Counted from the stretch's first letter, positions 52,729 to 62,336 are shown. The stretch: 64,000 bases of DNA from Gammaproteobacteria bacterium UBA2675 (GCA_002354805.1 DEMH01000009.1:558001-622000); one strand, 5' to 3'. Notes: generated by a model not told the origin, from the letters alone. Program-made: numbers and translations.

Positions 52729-53125
52729 GTTATCCGGATCTATGAAGGCTTCAGCCCGCTCAGCAGCTACCATTGCAGGGTTGGCGCTGTCCGCTGCGGT
52801 TTCAGCCCAGACGCTGACAATAGATGGTGAAGTGTTCCGCGATCCCACTCAACCACCAAACCGGGTTGCTGTGCAGGCTGTTGAGGTTCTGGACGCTGGC
52901 GGCCCGGAAATAGCCATCAACAACACCAACTATGTGGTCAGTTTTGTAAGAACAGGCGGCAGTAGACCGATTGCGGTCATCAATGACCGTCAACTGACAA
53001 TAGGTGATAATGTTGACGGTGCCGTGATTGTGGATATCAGAAACGGAGAAGTTGTGTTGTCGGCCGCAGGCAGAGACTATGTGCTGACAGCCTTTACGCG
53101 CTCAATCAGGGAGCCGGTTGAATGA
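52721..53125 (+). CDS. mshK: MSHA biogenesis protein MshK
   Basis: A small exported protein. I choose GTG 52721 because GAGGAGGG lies 8 bp before it; this overlaps mshJ by 8 bp. An ATG at 52742 (MKASARSAAT) is a good alternative as the signal-peptide start. The signal is cleaved near SAQ, leaving about 105 residues with FRDPTQPPNR, a PilP/GspC-like pattern: FVRTGGSRPIAVINDRQLTIGD and GEVVLSAAGRDYVL. It should contact the secretin. It overlaps mshL by ATGA. Confidence 0.8.
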   Translation: MFELSGSMKASARSAATIAGLALSAAVSAQTLTIDGEVFRDPTQPPNRVAVQAVEVLDAGGPEIAINNTNYVVSFVRTGGSRPIAVINDRQLTIGDNVDGAVIVDIRNGEVVLSAAGRDYVLTAFTRSIREPVE

Positions 53126-55008
53126 CTTTGGAAAACATCAAGCAGACAAATGCCGAATGCCGTCTGTGGGTGCGAATGGTTTTCGCCCCGCTGGCAATTG
53201 CCGTGCTTGCTGGCTGTGGTAATTCCGCAATCACCAACCAGCCGAGCATTGAAGTTCTGGGATCCATGCAGAACGTGTTGAGCGAGGCTGAATACGGCTA
53301 CGACGAGGATCTGGCGCCACCTCCTGATGACGATATTGTCAGAAACCTGATGCCCGGTCTGTCGCTGAACGATGATGTGCTGGTTGCCGTTGAAGAGCGT
53401 TTTAACATCGTGGCCAATCGTGAACAGGCGCGGGACTTCTTTAATGGTTTGGTAGCTGGCACTGACTACGGCGTGACGATAAGCCCTGATGTTGAGGGTG
53501 AGATCACACTGAATATGCCCAACACCACAATCGAAGAGGCGATGGATGCCGTCGCCGATACCTACGGTTTCCAGATCACTCGCACCAATAACACCTGGCA
53601 GGTCCGTCAGCCGGGTATGGAAACCAGGATTTTCACGATTGATTACCTGAATGTGAGTCGTAGTGGTAATAGCAGCTCCCAGGTTTCATCCAACAGTGGG
53701 GGTGGTGGTGTTGGCGGCGGCGTCGGCGGAGGCTTGGGAGGAGGCGGCGGCTTCGGCGGAGGCGGCTTCGGAGGAGGTGGCTTGGGAGGAGGCTTCGGAG
53801 GCGGTGGCTTCGCCGGTTCAGGTCTCGGCGGAGGCGGCTTTGGAAGTGCTGCTACTGGCGGCGGCGGAGGCGGTGGTGGCGGTATGGTCACCACGCAGAC
53901 AGAAACTGACTTCTGGAGCGATATACAGCAAACTCTGGAAGGTATGCTCGGCCTTGCTTCGACGCCAAGTCGTTCAGCGCAGGCAATTAATGGACAGCTT
54001 GGTACCGGATTGCTGACAGGCATAGTCAACAACGCACCGAGAGCAAGCGCAGTGACTGACGAGAGCGGTCGGTCAGTAGTTGTCCAGCCGCAAGTCGGGC
54101 TGATCATGGTTACCGCAACCCCGCAGGAGCTTGAGCGCGTGGCCAACTACATAGAAACCGCTCAGGACATTCTCGGCCGTGAAGTGACCATTCAGATTCA
54201 GTTCCTGGAAGTCATTCTCAACAAGGGCTTCCAGTCTGCAATTGACTTTGATACGTTTGGACCTGGCGGACAAAGCGGCAGCGGGAACACTGTCACCGGG
54301 CAATTTGGTCCGGGAGAGGAAGCCTCGAATATAGATGGCATCTCAAACCCACTCACCATTACGACCAATTTCACCGATTTTGATGCTGTGCTGCGCCTTC
54401 TGGAATCGCGAGGTACCACTCAAGTGCTGTCGAGCCCCAGCCTCAAGGTACTCAATAATCAAAAAGCAGTATTCCAGGATGGCGACCAGGAGTTTTTCCA
54501 GACCAATGTAGGGTCCAACGTAGTCAGCAGTGGCGGCGCGGTAACGGAGTCCTCGTCCAGCAATTTGCAACAGTTCTTCTCGGGTATCTCCATGGATATC
54601 ACGCCGCAAATCAGCGCAGACGGCGAGATAACCCTCCATGTCCACCCGACCATCACAACCGTCAGTGAACAGAACAAGTCGGTAGACGGGCAGCAGGTGC
54701 CATTGGCCCGCACCGCTGTGCGAGAGCTGGACAGTATCATTAGGGCACGTGATGGTCGCATTGTTGTGCTCGGCGGTCTTGCCTATGAGCGCAGTATTGA
54801 TACCTCGGCAGGCGTGCCAGGCCTGAACGACATACCGGTGGTTGGCGCGGCCTTTGATCAGCGTCGACGGACGACCGTTAAAAGCGAATTCATCATCCTG
54901 CTGCGGCCGATTATTGCCAACCCGCAATCAGAACAGCAGCTGATTCGTGAACGCAGTGACAGGCTGCGCGCGTTAGGGCAAGATATCAACCCTTTCGCGA
55001 ATCAATAG
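53122..55008 (+). CDS. mshL: MSHA outer-membrane secretin MshL
   Basis: A 628-residue secretin lipoprotein: lipobox LAGC with Cys32, N-terminal STN/N-domains (about 80-185, DYGVTISPDVEGEITLNM), a ~64-residue Gly-rich tract (about 191-255), a second N-domain (VVVQPQVGLIMVTATPQELE) and the C-terminal secretin core (VTIQIQFLEVILNKGFQ, TTQVLSSPSLKVLNNQKAVF, ITPQISADGEITLHVHP, VVLGGLAYERSID, EFIILLRPII). It forms the pore through which the pilus exits. The Gly-rich tract is the odd part: long runs of Gly with Phe, Leu and Val from a GGCGGAGGCTTC-like DNA repeat. Confidence 0.93.
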   Translation: MTLENIKQTNAECRLWVRMVFAPLAIAVLAGCGNSAITNQPSIEVLGSMQNVLSEAEYGYDEDLAPPPDDDIVRNLMPGLSLNDDVLVAVEERFNIVANREQARDFFNGLVAGTDYGVTISPDVEGEITLNMPNTTIEEAMDAVADTYGFQITRTNNTWQVRQPGMETRIFTIDYLNVSRSGNSSSQVSSNSGGGGVGGGVGGGLGGGGGFGGGGFGGGGLGGGFGGGGFAGSGLGGGGFGSAATGGGGGGGGGMVTTQTETDFWSDIQQTLEGMLGLASTPSRSAQAINGQLGTGLLTGIVNNAPRASAVTDESGRSVVVQPQVGLIMVTATPQELERVANYIETAQDILGREVTIQIQFLEVILNKGFQSAIDFDTFGPGGQSGSGNTVTGQFGPGEEASNIDGISNPLTITTNFTDFDAVLRLLESRGTTQVLSSPSLKVLNNQKAVFQDGDQEFFQTNVGSNVVSSGGAVTESSSSNLQQFFSGISMDITPQISADGEITLHVHPTITTVSEQNKSVDGQQVPLARTAVRELDSIIRARDGRIVVLGGLAYERSIDTSAGVPGLNDIPVVGAAFDQRRRTTVKSEFIILLRPIIANPQSEQQLIRERSDRLRALGQDINPFANQ

Positions 55009-55027
55009 CCGGGGGTTGGTCGACGCC

Positions 55028-55948
55028 ATGTATCTGGAACATTTCGGCCTGCAGGAATCACCGTTCTCGCTGACACCCAATACCGAGTTCTTCCTGAACA
55101 TGGCGAGCTATCATGAGACCTTCAACATGTTGATGGTCGCTATCGCCAACCGGGAGGGGTTCATCAAGGTTGTTGGTGAGGTCGGCACCGGCAAAACCAT
55201 GCTTTGCCGAAAGGTGCTGAATACCCTGGAAGACGATTCTGAGCGTTATGTGACAGCTTACATTGCCAATCCGGTACTAAGCCCCAAAGGCCTGTTTCTG
55301 GCGTTTGCGGAAGAACTGGGAATCGAAGTTGACACAGATATCGGTCATCACAGCCTGCTAAAAAAAATATCCCGAGTGCTGATGGAGCAGTCAGTTGCAG
55401 GACGCCAGGTCATACTGTTTATCGATGAAGCGCACGCAATGCCGCAGAAAACGCTGGAAGCGTTACGCCTGCTGACCAATATTGAAACTGAAAAGACCAA
55501 ACTGTTTCAGGTCGTGCTGTTTGCCCAGCCAGAGCTGGACGATATGCTGCGAGACAAGTCTCTGCGGCAGCTACTGCAGCGGATCACCTTCTCATATCGG
55601 CTTGAATCCCTGGACCGGGATGGTGTAGAGCGTTATGTCTCGCATCGCATGAGCAAGGCTGGCTATAACGGTGCAGCAGTATTTTCATCACGCGCGCTGG
55701 ATGACCTGACGGCAGCGACCCGCGGTATACCCAGGCTGATCAATATACTCTGTCACAAAGCCCTGATGGTTGCCTATGGTCGTGGTGATCGCATCGTCGA
55801 GCGGGACCACATGCAACGTGCCATTGCCGACACAGAAGGCGTTGAGTTGCAGGCCCCACAACCAAGCTATCTGCGTCGCGTCAGTGCCGTCATGGCTGTG
55901 ATGGCGGTGGCACTGGTGATTTACATGCTTAATTATTATTTGCGGTAA
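55028..55948 (+). CDS. mshM: MSHA biogenesis protein MshM (ExeA-like ATPase)
   Basis: A 306-residue AAA-type ATPase. The canonical start MYLEHFGLQESPFSLTPN fixes the ATG at 55028; a TTG 12 bp earlier is less likely. Walker A is GEVGTGKTML, Walker B VILFIDEAHAM, sensor region RITFSYRLESLD, and a C-terminal membrane segment (about 285-305). ExeA-type ATPases help secretins assemble by working with peptidoglycan; MshM is the msh version. Confidence 0.9.
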   Translation: MYLEHFGLQESPFSLTPNTEFFLNMASYHETFNMLMVAIANREGFIKVVGEVGTGKTMLCRKVLNTLEDDSERYVTAYIANPVLSPKGLFLAFAEELGIEVDTDIGHHSLLKKISRVLMEQSVAGRQVILFIDEAHAMPQKTLEALRLLTNIETEKTKLFQVVLFAQPELDDMLRDKSLRQLLQRITFSYRLESLDRDGVERYVSHRMSKAGYNGAAVFSSRALDDLTAATRGIPRLINILCHKALMVAYGRGDRIVERDHMQRAIADTEGVELQAPQPSYLRRVSAVMAVMAVALVIYMLNYYLR

Positions 55949-55954
55949 ACCGTC

Positions 55955-57235
55955 ATGAGTTTGATTAATGACATGCTTCGAGACCTGGATGCACGGCGCC
56001 GCGACGCGCCCGGCGGTCGCACGGGTCCGGAGAAACTTGTGCCGGCCTCACCAGGGACATCACATCGACCGGCAAATTCCAGTAGCCCAAAAGTCTGGCT
56101 GCTGGTGGCATTCCTGCTGCTTGTTGCCGCCGCAACAGCTTTCTGGTTTCTACGGGGTAGTGGAGTAGAGCAGCAGACCTTCACGACTCAGCCACTGGCT
56201 ACTGCGACCAGTCAGGCCCCAGCTGACATGGCTCCGCAAACAAGCGCTGATGACGGCGAAAACGAGATGATACGTGAGCTTGAGCGACGTCTGCAGGACC
56301 TTGAACGCCAGAATCAGGCGCTGCTCAGTCAGCAGTCCAGCTCCGCCCAGAGCGAGGCCAACTCAGTGAGCTCAGGTTCGCCTTCCTCGAGTGAGGTCTC
56401 TTCAAACGCTGCCACAAGGAATCAGCAGGCTGCCCAATGGCAGCCACGCGACTGGGAATCAGCATCTGAAGGACAATCTGCCAATGCAGGCCAGGCTCGA
56501 CAATCCATGCCGGACGCATCGACAGGAAGTGATTCTGCTGTGGCTGCAATCCTGGCAGGTTCCAATGCAGGTAACGCGGAGGCTGAAAACCGGCTTGAGC
56601 AGCAGCCACAAAACGGCCAGTCCGCTGGCATTGTCAGAGAGCAGCGCCCAATGTCCCTTACCGACCGTGACCGTCGGGAAGTTCAATTGGCGCTTGAACA
56701 ATGGGCGGACGGGCAACGGATAGCGGCCTTGCAGACTCTGGACAGTTTCATCTATCAGGAACCCGAAGCTCATTTATCGCGTGAAATGCTTGCCAAGCTG
56801 TTGATTCAGCAGGGTGAACAAGAGCGAGCGCTGCAGGCGGTCGAGCTGGGTCTGCGCATTCAACCGAACCGGGCAGCATACAAGAAAATCAAAGCCCGCC
56901 TGTTGATTGATCAGGGGCAGGCTCCCCAGGCTGCCGAAGTTCTGATGGAGCGACCGCCGGCCATGACTTCTGACATAGAATACCATGACATGCTCGCAAC
57001 GGCTTTGCTGGCCAGTCAGAACTACGCAGACGCTGCCAGTACCTACCAGGCGCTTTTGCGTCAGAATAACTCGATTGGTCGCTGGTGGTATGGACTGGCT
57101 GTCGCTCTGGATACTGTCGGAAGGCGAGTGGAGGCAGCAGAGGCTTACCAGCAGGCCGCCCGTCGCGAAGACCTGCCACCCGCATTGCGTGAACAAAGTC
57201 GCGAGCGGCTCGCCCTGATCAGGGCCGCACAATAA
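55955..57235 (+). CDS. mshN: MSHA biogenesis protein MshN (TPR)
   Basis: A 426-residue bitopic protein starting MSLINDMLRDLDARR, the typical MshN start. A membrane segment at about 47-67, a long Ser/Gln/Asn-rich periplasmic linker (~85-230), then TPR repeats (~240-420: AHLSREMLAKLLIQQGEQERALQ, YADAASTYQALLR). A structural partner of the secretin complex by family context. The linker is low in conservation. Confidence 0.88.
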   Translation: MSLINDMLRDLDARRRDAPGGRTGPEKLVPASPGTSHRPANSSSPKVWLLVAFLLLVAAATAFWFLRGSGVEQQTFTTQPLATATSQAPADMAPQTSADDGENEMIRELERRLQDLERQNQALLSQQSSSAQSEANSVSSGSPSSSEVSSNAATRNQQAAQWQPRDWESASEGQSANAGQARQSMPDASTGSDSAVAAILAGSNAGNAEAENRLEQQPQNGQSAGIVREQRPMSLTDRDRREVQLALEQWADGQRIAALQTLDSFIYQEPEAHLSREMLAKLLIQQGEQERALQAVELGLRIQPNRAAYKKIKARLLIDQGQAPQAAEVLMERPPAMTSDIEYHDMLATALLASQNYADAASTYQALLRQNNSIGRWWYGLAVALDTVGRRVEAAEAYQQAARREDLPPALREQSRERLALIRAAQ

Positions 57236-57254
57236 CAAGGCATCGCTAAAGATT

Positions 57255-59072
57255 ATGGCCGTACGACAAAAAATACGCATAGGTGACCTGCTTGTTCAAA
57301 ATGCTGTCATCACCGAGGAGCAGCTCCAGCAGGCTTTGTCCAAGCAGAAGACAACCGGCCTGCGTCTGGGGCGCACACTGATCAATCTGGGCTTCGTCCA
57401 GGAAGACAGGTTCCTGGAGTTCCTGTCCGAGCAACTGGGCGTGCCCTTTGTCGACCTGCGCCGCTACAAATTTGATCCCACCGTAGTACAGCGACTGTCA
57501 GAAACTCACGCACGGCGTTTCCGCGCCATCGCCCTGTCCGAGAAGGGGGGGCTGCTGCTGGTCGGTATGGCGGACCCGACCGACATCTATGCCATGGATG
57601 CGTTGGAGAGGTTGTTGCAGCAACCGATTGAAGCTGCGGTTGTTCGTGAAAGCGAGCTGCTTGCAACCCTGGATATGGTCTATCGCCGTACCGATGAGAT
57701 CGCTGGGTTTGCCGAGGAGCTGGACGAAGAACTGACAGAAGGCCAGTTTGACCTGGCGGCCCTGACACCGGCAGACGATGACAGTGATGCGCCAGTAGTC
57801 AAGCTGCTGCAATCGCTGTTTCAGGATGCCGTACAGATAAGGGCCTCGGACATTCACATTGAACCTGATGAAACGGTCCTGCGTATCCGCCAGCGTATTG
57901 ATGGCGTTCTTCAGGAGCAGATCGTCAAGGAGCGCCGAATCGCGCCCGCTCTGGTACTGAGACTGAAATTGATGTCAGGGCTGGACATTTCCGAGAAACG
58001 CTTGCCCCAGGATGGTCGATTCAGCCTTAAGGTTAAAGAGCGCAAAATTGACGTGCGTCTGTCCACTATGCCGGTTGAATACGGCGAGTCGGTGGTGATG
58101 CGTTTGCTTGACCAGACGGACGGCGCTGCGGATCTCGATCAGGTGGGAATGGCACCTGAAATGCTGGAGCAGTTCCGAAGGCTGATCCATATGCCGCATG
58201 GTCTGATTCTGGTAACTGGTCCTACGGGTTCCGGTAAAACAACAACCCTGTATGGCGCTTTGCAGGAATTGAACGACGCTGGCAAAAAAATCATCACCGT
58301 AGAAGACCCGGTTGAATACCGCCTGCATCGTGTCAATCAGGTTCAGATCAATCCCAAAATCGGCTTGAGTTTTGCCCGAATACTGCGGGCTGCGCTGCGT
58401 CAGGATCCTGATATCCTGCTGGTAGGCGAGATTCGTGACCAGGAAACGGCCGAAATTGCACTACGAGCCGCGATGACCGGCCACCTGGTCCTGTCCACCT
58501 TGCATACCAACGATGCCGTCTCAAGTGCCATGCGTCTGGTGGATATGGGCGCTGAAGGCTTCCTGGCGGCAACCGCGATTCGTGCAGTGATGGCGCAACG
58601 ACTGGTTCGGCGTCTATGCGACAACTGTTATCTGGACCATACCCCCAATGCCCGTGAACAGGCCTGGATTCGCCATACAATGGGCGAGCAGGCGCCGGCG
58701 ACCATGTCGCTCAAGCAGGCAAGCGGCTGCCACCGTTGCAATAACACCGGTTATCGGGGCCGTGTTGGTGTGTTTGAATTGCTGGTGCTGAACGATGAAA
58801 TGGCCGATGCCCTGCGTCGTTCCAATTCATCGGATTTTGTGAAGGCCGCCAGGCGCAGCAAAGGTTATCGACCCCTGGTCGTCAGTGCGATGATGGAGGC
58901 GCTGGATGGGGTGACCAGCCTTGAAGAAGTGTATCGCGTGGCTGAGCAGATCGATGAGAGTGGCGACTGGATGCAGACAGGCCTGAGTGAAGGTGATTCC
59001 GCCAGCGAAGTTTACGATGGGCTGAATCCGGAGGCAGACAACCGCACCATAGCCTGGGATGATGGCAACTGA
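57255..59072 (+). CDS. mshE: MSHA pilus extension ATPase MshE
   Basis: A 605-residue GspE/PilB-type ATPase that powers pilus extension. The N-terminal MshEN domain carries the tandem motif known to bind c-di-GMP in Vibrio MshE: GLRLGRTLINLGFVQEDRFL and SEQLGVPFVDL, with key Arg, Gly, Leu and Phe residues visible. The ATPase core has Walker A GPTGSGKTT (about 322), the Asp box ITVEDPVEY, Walker B DILLVGEIRDQET, the His box HLVLSTLHTNDA, and a four-Cys zinc site (CDNC and CHRC). A 30-residue acidic tail follows. c-di-GMP control of piliation is therefore likely. Confidence 0.95.
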   Translation: MAVRQKIRIGDLLVQNAVITEEQLQQALSKQKTTGLRLGRTLINLGFVQEDRFLEFLSEQLGVPFVDLRRYKFDPTVVQRLSETHARRFRAIALSEKGGLLLVGMADPTDIYAMDALERLLQQPIEAAVVRESELLATLDMVYRRTDEIAGFAEELDEELTEGQFDLAALTPADDDSDAPVVKLLQSLFQDAVQIRASDIHIEPDETVLRIRQRIDGVLQEQIVKERRIAPALVLRLKLMSGLDISEKRLPQDGRFSLKVKERKIDVRLSTMPVEYGESVVMRLLDQTDGAADLDQVGMAPEMLEQFRRLIHMPHGLILVTGPTGSGKTTTLYGALQELNDAGKKIITVEDPVEYRLHRVNQVQINPKIGLSFARILRAALRQDPDILLVGEIRDQETAEIALRAAMTGHLVLSTLHTNDAVSSAMRLVDMGAEGFLAATAIRAVMAQRLVRRLCDNCYLDHTPNAREQAWIRHTMGEQAPATMSLKQASGCHRCNNTGYRGRVGVFELLVLNDEMADALRRSNSSDFVKAARRSKGYRPLVVSAMMEALDGVTSLEEVYRVAEQIDESGDWMQTGLSEGDSASEVYDGLNPEADNRTIAWDDGN

Positions 59073-59074
59073 TC

Positions 59075-60391
59075 ATGGCGTATTTTCAATACAAAGCCCG
59101 TAACAACAAGGGCGCGCTGATAACCGGTGGCCTGGAGGCTGTCAATCTCGATGCGGCGGCCAGTGAGCTGTTGGGGCAGGGGTATACGCCAATCGATATC
59201 CAGGCAGGAAAAGTGCGAGCCACCAATGCAAGTCGTGATTCGCAGCCACGTAAACAACAATCGAAAACAAAAAGCGCAAGTGGTAAGAAGTCCTCTCGTG
59301 TTGACCTTAACGCGGACGCATTTCAGGTTCTCAATGCCGCTCTGAAAAAGCGCAAGATCACGCTGGATGACCAGATCATCTTTGCGCGTCAGATGCAGAG
59401 CCTGACCCGGGCTGGTATGCCTCTGGATCGCGCCTTGAAAGGTCTGCAGCGATCCAACAAGAACCCTACTTTTCAGGCAATCCTGAGAGAGGTCCAGCAA
59501 AGCCTTGAGTCCGGTCAGACCCTGTCTACTGCTCTTGGCCATCACCCCAAGATATTTTCCACCCTGTTTCTGTCGCTGGTAGACGTGGGGGAAAATACGG
59601 GTCGACTGGATATGGCATTTGAGCAGATCGTGCGTTATCTGGAACTTGAAAAAAATACGCGTAAGCAGGTCAAAAGCGCTACAAGATATCCAACCTTTGT
59701 GATGGCCACGATTGCCGTTGCCCTTGGTGTCATCACGTACTTTGTGATTCCTGCCTTTGCAGACACATTTGCACGCCTCGGCGCTGATCTGCCGCTGGAA
59801 ACCCGGATTCTGGTTGGTATATCAGATTTTGTGGTCAACTGGTGGCCATTTTTGCTCGGCGGCGGTGTTAGTTTGGTCGTCGGGTTTAAAACCTGGGCTC
59901 GATCCGAAAAAGGTGGTCTTGCCTGGGATGAGAAAAAACGCTTTTTGCCATTGGCAGGCGGCGTTATAGAGAAAGTTGCCTTGGCCCGATTTGCACGCAC
60001 ATTCTCCATGATATTAAAAGCAGGTGTGCCCATTGTCCATGGCATGGGCGTCGTGGCGAGTACCGTGGGAAACCGGTTCATCGCGAAACGTATTATCAAA
60101 ATGCGCGAAGGCATTTCGAGAGGTGAGACCCTGTATAACACGGCTGTTAATGCCGGAATGTTCTCACCGCTGGTATTGCAGATGATTGCCGTCGGCGAGG
60201 AAAGCGGCACCATCGATCAACTGATGGAAGATGTCGCAGAGTTCTACGATGCGGAGGTCCAATACGAGCTCAAGCGAATGGGTGAGGCGATCGAGCCAAT
60301 TCTGATCATGGTGATCGCTGGAATGGTCCTGATTCTGGCGCTCGGTGTGTTCCTGCCTATCTGGGATTTGAGTGCAGCAGCGCGAAACTAA
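59075..60391 (+). CDS. mshG: MSHA inner-membrane platform protein MshG (PilC-like)
   Basis: A 438-residue polytopic protein with two GspF domains and three membrane segments. Seen: FQYKARNNKGALITGGLEA at the start, FARQMQSLTRAGMPLDRALKGL (first domain), VDVGENTGRLDMAFEQ, FARTFSMILKAGVPIVHGM (second), AVGEESGTIDQLM and the C-terminal anchor. A basic linker (60-90) is rich in Lys, Ser and Arg. It couples the MshE motor to pilin assembly. Confidence 0.95.
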   Translation: MAYFQYKARNNKGALITGGLEAVNLDAAASELLGQGYTPIDIQAGKVRATNASRDSQPRKQQSKTKSASGKKSSRVDLNADAFQVLNAALKKRKITLDDQIIFARQMQSLTRAGMPLDRALKGLQRSNKNPTFQAILREVQQSLESGQTLSTALGHHPKIFSTLFLSLVDVGENTGRLDMAFEQIVRYLELEKNTRKQVKSATRYPTFVMATIAVALGVITYFVIPAFADTFARLGADLPLETRILVGISDFVVNWWPFLLGGGVSLVVGFKTWARSEKGGLAWDEKKRFLPLAGGVIEKVALARFARTFSMILKAGVPIVHGMGVVASTVGNRFIAKRIIKMREGISRGETLYNTAVNAGMFSPLVLQMIAVGEESGTIDQLMEDVAEFYDAEVQYELKRMGEAIEPILIMVIAGMVLILALGVFLPIWDLSAAARN

Positions 60392-60546
60392 TTCGATGCG
60401 TGCCTAAAAGAGACGTTGGGAAGATTCCGGGACAAATTAAGCCTTGCTGAGGTGTATTTGGGGATGTAAAGGTATTGCCTGGCTAGTATGGGGCATAGAC
60501 TGCTGCTAATCTCTTCAACAAACACGTATAAACATTAACTGAGGCT

Positions 60547-61173
60547 ATGCAGATTGAGTATCGGATGAAGAGACCCAGAACGTCTGTTGGGCCGCTCGGA
60601 TCGAACAGCGCTGGTTTTACATTGTTCGAAATGATGGTCTACATACTGGCGGCGTCAATTCTGTTTGCCGCGGCCTTCAACCGCTACCAGGATTTTCCCG
60701 GGGAGGCGGAGCGGGCCAACTTTCTCGCGGTGCAAGCCCAATTAAACGCAGCGATTAACTTGCAGATGATGAAGTTAATCGCTTCTGGTGAGTGGCAAAA
60801 TGCCCGGCAGTCGGACGGCATGAACCCGATGGATCTGATGTTAACGACGCCTGGCAACTATGTCGGCGCACTGAGCGGGGCGTCAGTAGCGCAACTGCCA
60901 AGACGTATCTGGTATTTTGAAAGAAGTAGTGGTGAGCTAGTGTACTTGGCGGAGAACGCGGAGAACCTTTACCTGGTTGACAATGGACAACGGGTTTCAG
61001 CTTCGCAGCTCAGTTTTAGAGTAACAAATCGCTATTCAGAGTCTGGCTCGTGGGAAGGAATGGTGCTGGCTCCTGTTCGGCCGTATGAATGGCAATCAGT
61101 CCCATTAAGTGTGCCTGACCCGCAACAGAATGTGGTAGTGCCAGGGCAAAATGTTGCGGTGACAGAGCAATAG
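60547..61173 (+). CDS. mshF: MSHA biogenesis protein MshF (prepilin-like)
   Basis: A 208-residue protein with a type IV prepilin-like N-terminus: a 22-residue basic leader, then AGFTLFEMMVYILAASILFAAAF (cleavage before Phe, Glu at +5). The rest is unlike the major pilin. By position (after mshG) and N-terminus it is MshF, a minor assembly component. ATG 60547 or ATG 60565 (MKRPRTSVG) may start it. The gap after mshG (60392-60546) shows no clear element. Confidence 0.75.
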   Translation: MQIEYRMKRPRTSVGPLGSNSAGFTLFEMMVYILAASILFAAAFNRYQDFPGEAERANFLAVQAQLNAAINLQMMKLIASGEWQNARQSDGMNPMDLMLTTPGNYVGALSGASVAQLPRRIWYFERSSGELVYLAENAENLYLVDNGQRVSASQLSFRVTNRYSESGSWEGMVLAPVRPYEWQSVPLSVPDPQQNVVVPGQNVAVTEQ

Positions 61174-61522
61174 CACGTCCCGGTGCAGGGATAGAATGAG
61201 AAGTAATCGCTGGTGAAGGGCAGTGAAAGGGCTCTGGCAAGCGGCAACAAGGGACAAAAAGGGGTAAAAAAGGAAAAATTGGGGAAGCTTACAGGGTAAC
61301 TGTATGGCCACGTCCGGTAAGCGCTGATACGATCATTCTCAAGCTGGTTAACGAGGGTGCTTTCACGCAAGTGATTGTCGTATAAAGGCTAACAGGCGCG
61401 GGACGCACCGCATGTAAAAAAAAGTAACGATGTAGTACGTAGACCTAGGCAAATTTAAATGCTGGAAAAAGGGAATGATGAGGCGCTAGCCGAGACCTGA
61501 CCCAATACTGAGGAGTAAAGAG
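61174..61522 (+). promoter_or_regulatory. Long leader region of the major pilin gene
   Basis: A 349-bp gene-free stretch. It holds a purine-rich tract (about 61248-61287), a TATAAA at 61381-61386 with no good -35, an A8 run near 61416, and AGGAG 7 bp before the pilin ATG. A separate strong promoter for the major pilin is expected here but I cannot pin it down. Confidence 0.35.
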
Positions 61523-62224
61523 ATGAAGATTCAAATGAAAGCAAAACAGCAGCAAGGCTTCACAATCATTGAATTGGTAGTGGTTATCCTTCTGCTTGGC
61601 ATCCTGGCAGCAACAGCTCTGCCTCGCTTCCTGGATGTGACCGAAGAAGCTCACGATGCGGTCGTCGATGGCACCGCTTCTGCACTGCAAACGGGAGTTG
61701 CTCTGTATCGAGCTCAGTGGATCGCCCAGCAGCAGCCAGCCGCTGGTACAGTGTTGAGTTCTACTGAATTCGGTGGTCTGGTGATTGGTACAAGCGGTTA
61801 CCCGATTGGTGTTACTAACAGCTCAACCGGCGCGTTCGATGCCACTGCGGCCAACTCCGAACAGCAGTGCGTTGAGATATACAACGGTCTTCTGCAGGCT
61901 GGACGCGCACCAGTGACCGGGTCTGCGCTGACGACTGCTGATACCGATGTGCCAGAGTCACCAACTGCATCTACACCTGAAAGTGCTACGAACAGTGACT
62001 TTTTCGGTATTAGTGAAGGATTTGTGGCCAAGCAGGTGGAAGGTGTCACGACAATTGGTGGTTTGACAGTTCTGGCCGCTGATGAGTACTGCGTCTACTC
62101 GTACGTCGCCGATGCTAACCGTCGCAGCACTGTAGACGATGATGTCCCATCAATCATCTACTTCCCGAACGGAGCAAACAGCGGCGCGATCGAAGCCGGT
62201 TCTGTAATCCAAGTATCGCTCTAA
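61523..62224 (+). CDS. mshA: MSHA major pilin-like prepilin
   Basis: A 233-residue type IV prepilin. The leader MKIQMKAKQQQG is followed by the FTIIELVVVILLLGILAATA helix with Glu+5. A Cys pair (in QQCVEIYNG and EYCVYSYV) marks the D-region. The ribosome site AGGAG is strong, the gene is preceded by a long spacer and followed by a terminator, all typical of a highly expressed major pilin. Vibrio and Shewanella clusters have mshB as well as mshA before mshC; only one gene is here, so it could be either. Confidence 0.8.
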   Translation: MKIQMKAKQQQGFTIIELVVVILLLGILAATALPRFLDVTEEAHDAVVDGTASALQTGVALYRAQWIAQQQPAAGTVLSSTEFGGLVIGTSGYPIGVTNSSTGAFDATAANSEQQCVEIYNGLLQAGRAPVTGSALTTADTDVPESPTASTPESATNSDFFGISEGFVAKQVEGVTTIGGLTVLAADEYCVYSYVADANRRSTVDDDVPSIIYFPNGANSGAIEAGSVIQVSL

Positions 62225-62249
62225 TACGCCGGGCGTTATAAGTTGACAG

Positions 62250-62290
62250 CAAGGCCGTTGGTATAAAACCTGCGGCCTTGTTTCTTTTCT
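62250..62290 (+). terminator. Rho-independent terminator after the major pilin gene
   Basis: A perfect 8-bp stem CAAGGCCG / CGGCCTTG with a 15-nt loop is followed by TTTCTTTTCT. It would limit read-through from the abundant pilin transcript into mshC. Confidence 0.8.
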
Positions 62291-62336
62291 AGTAGTATGT
62301 ATTGCGTTCTCATTTTAATTGTTGCGGAGACTTGAT

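Noticed and set aside
53643..54146. A 167-residue Pro-rich minus-strand frame.
   Set aside because: It is the antisense of the Gly codons in mshL; Pro runs arise from GGN on the other strand.
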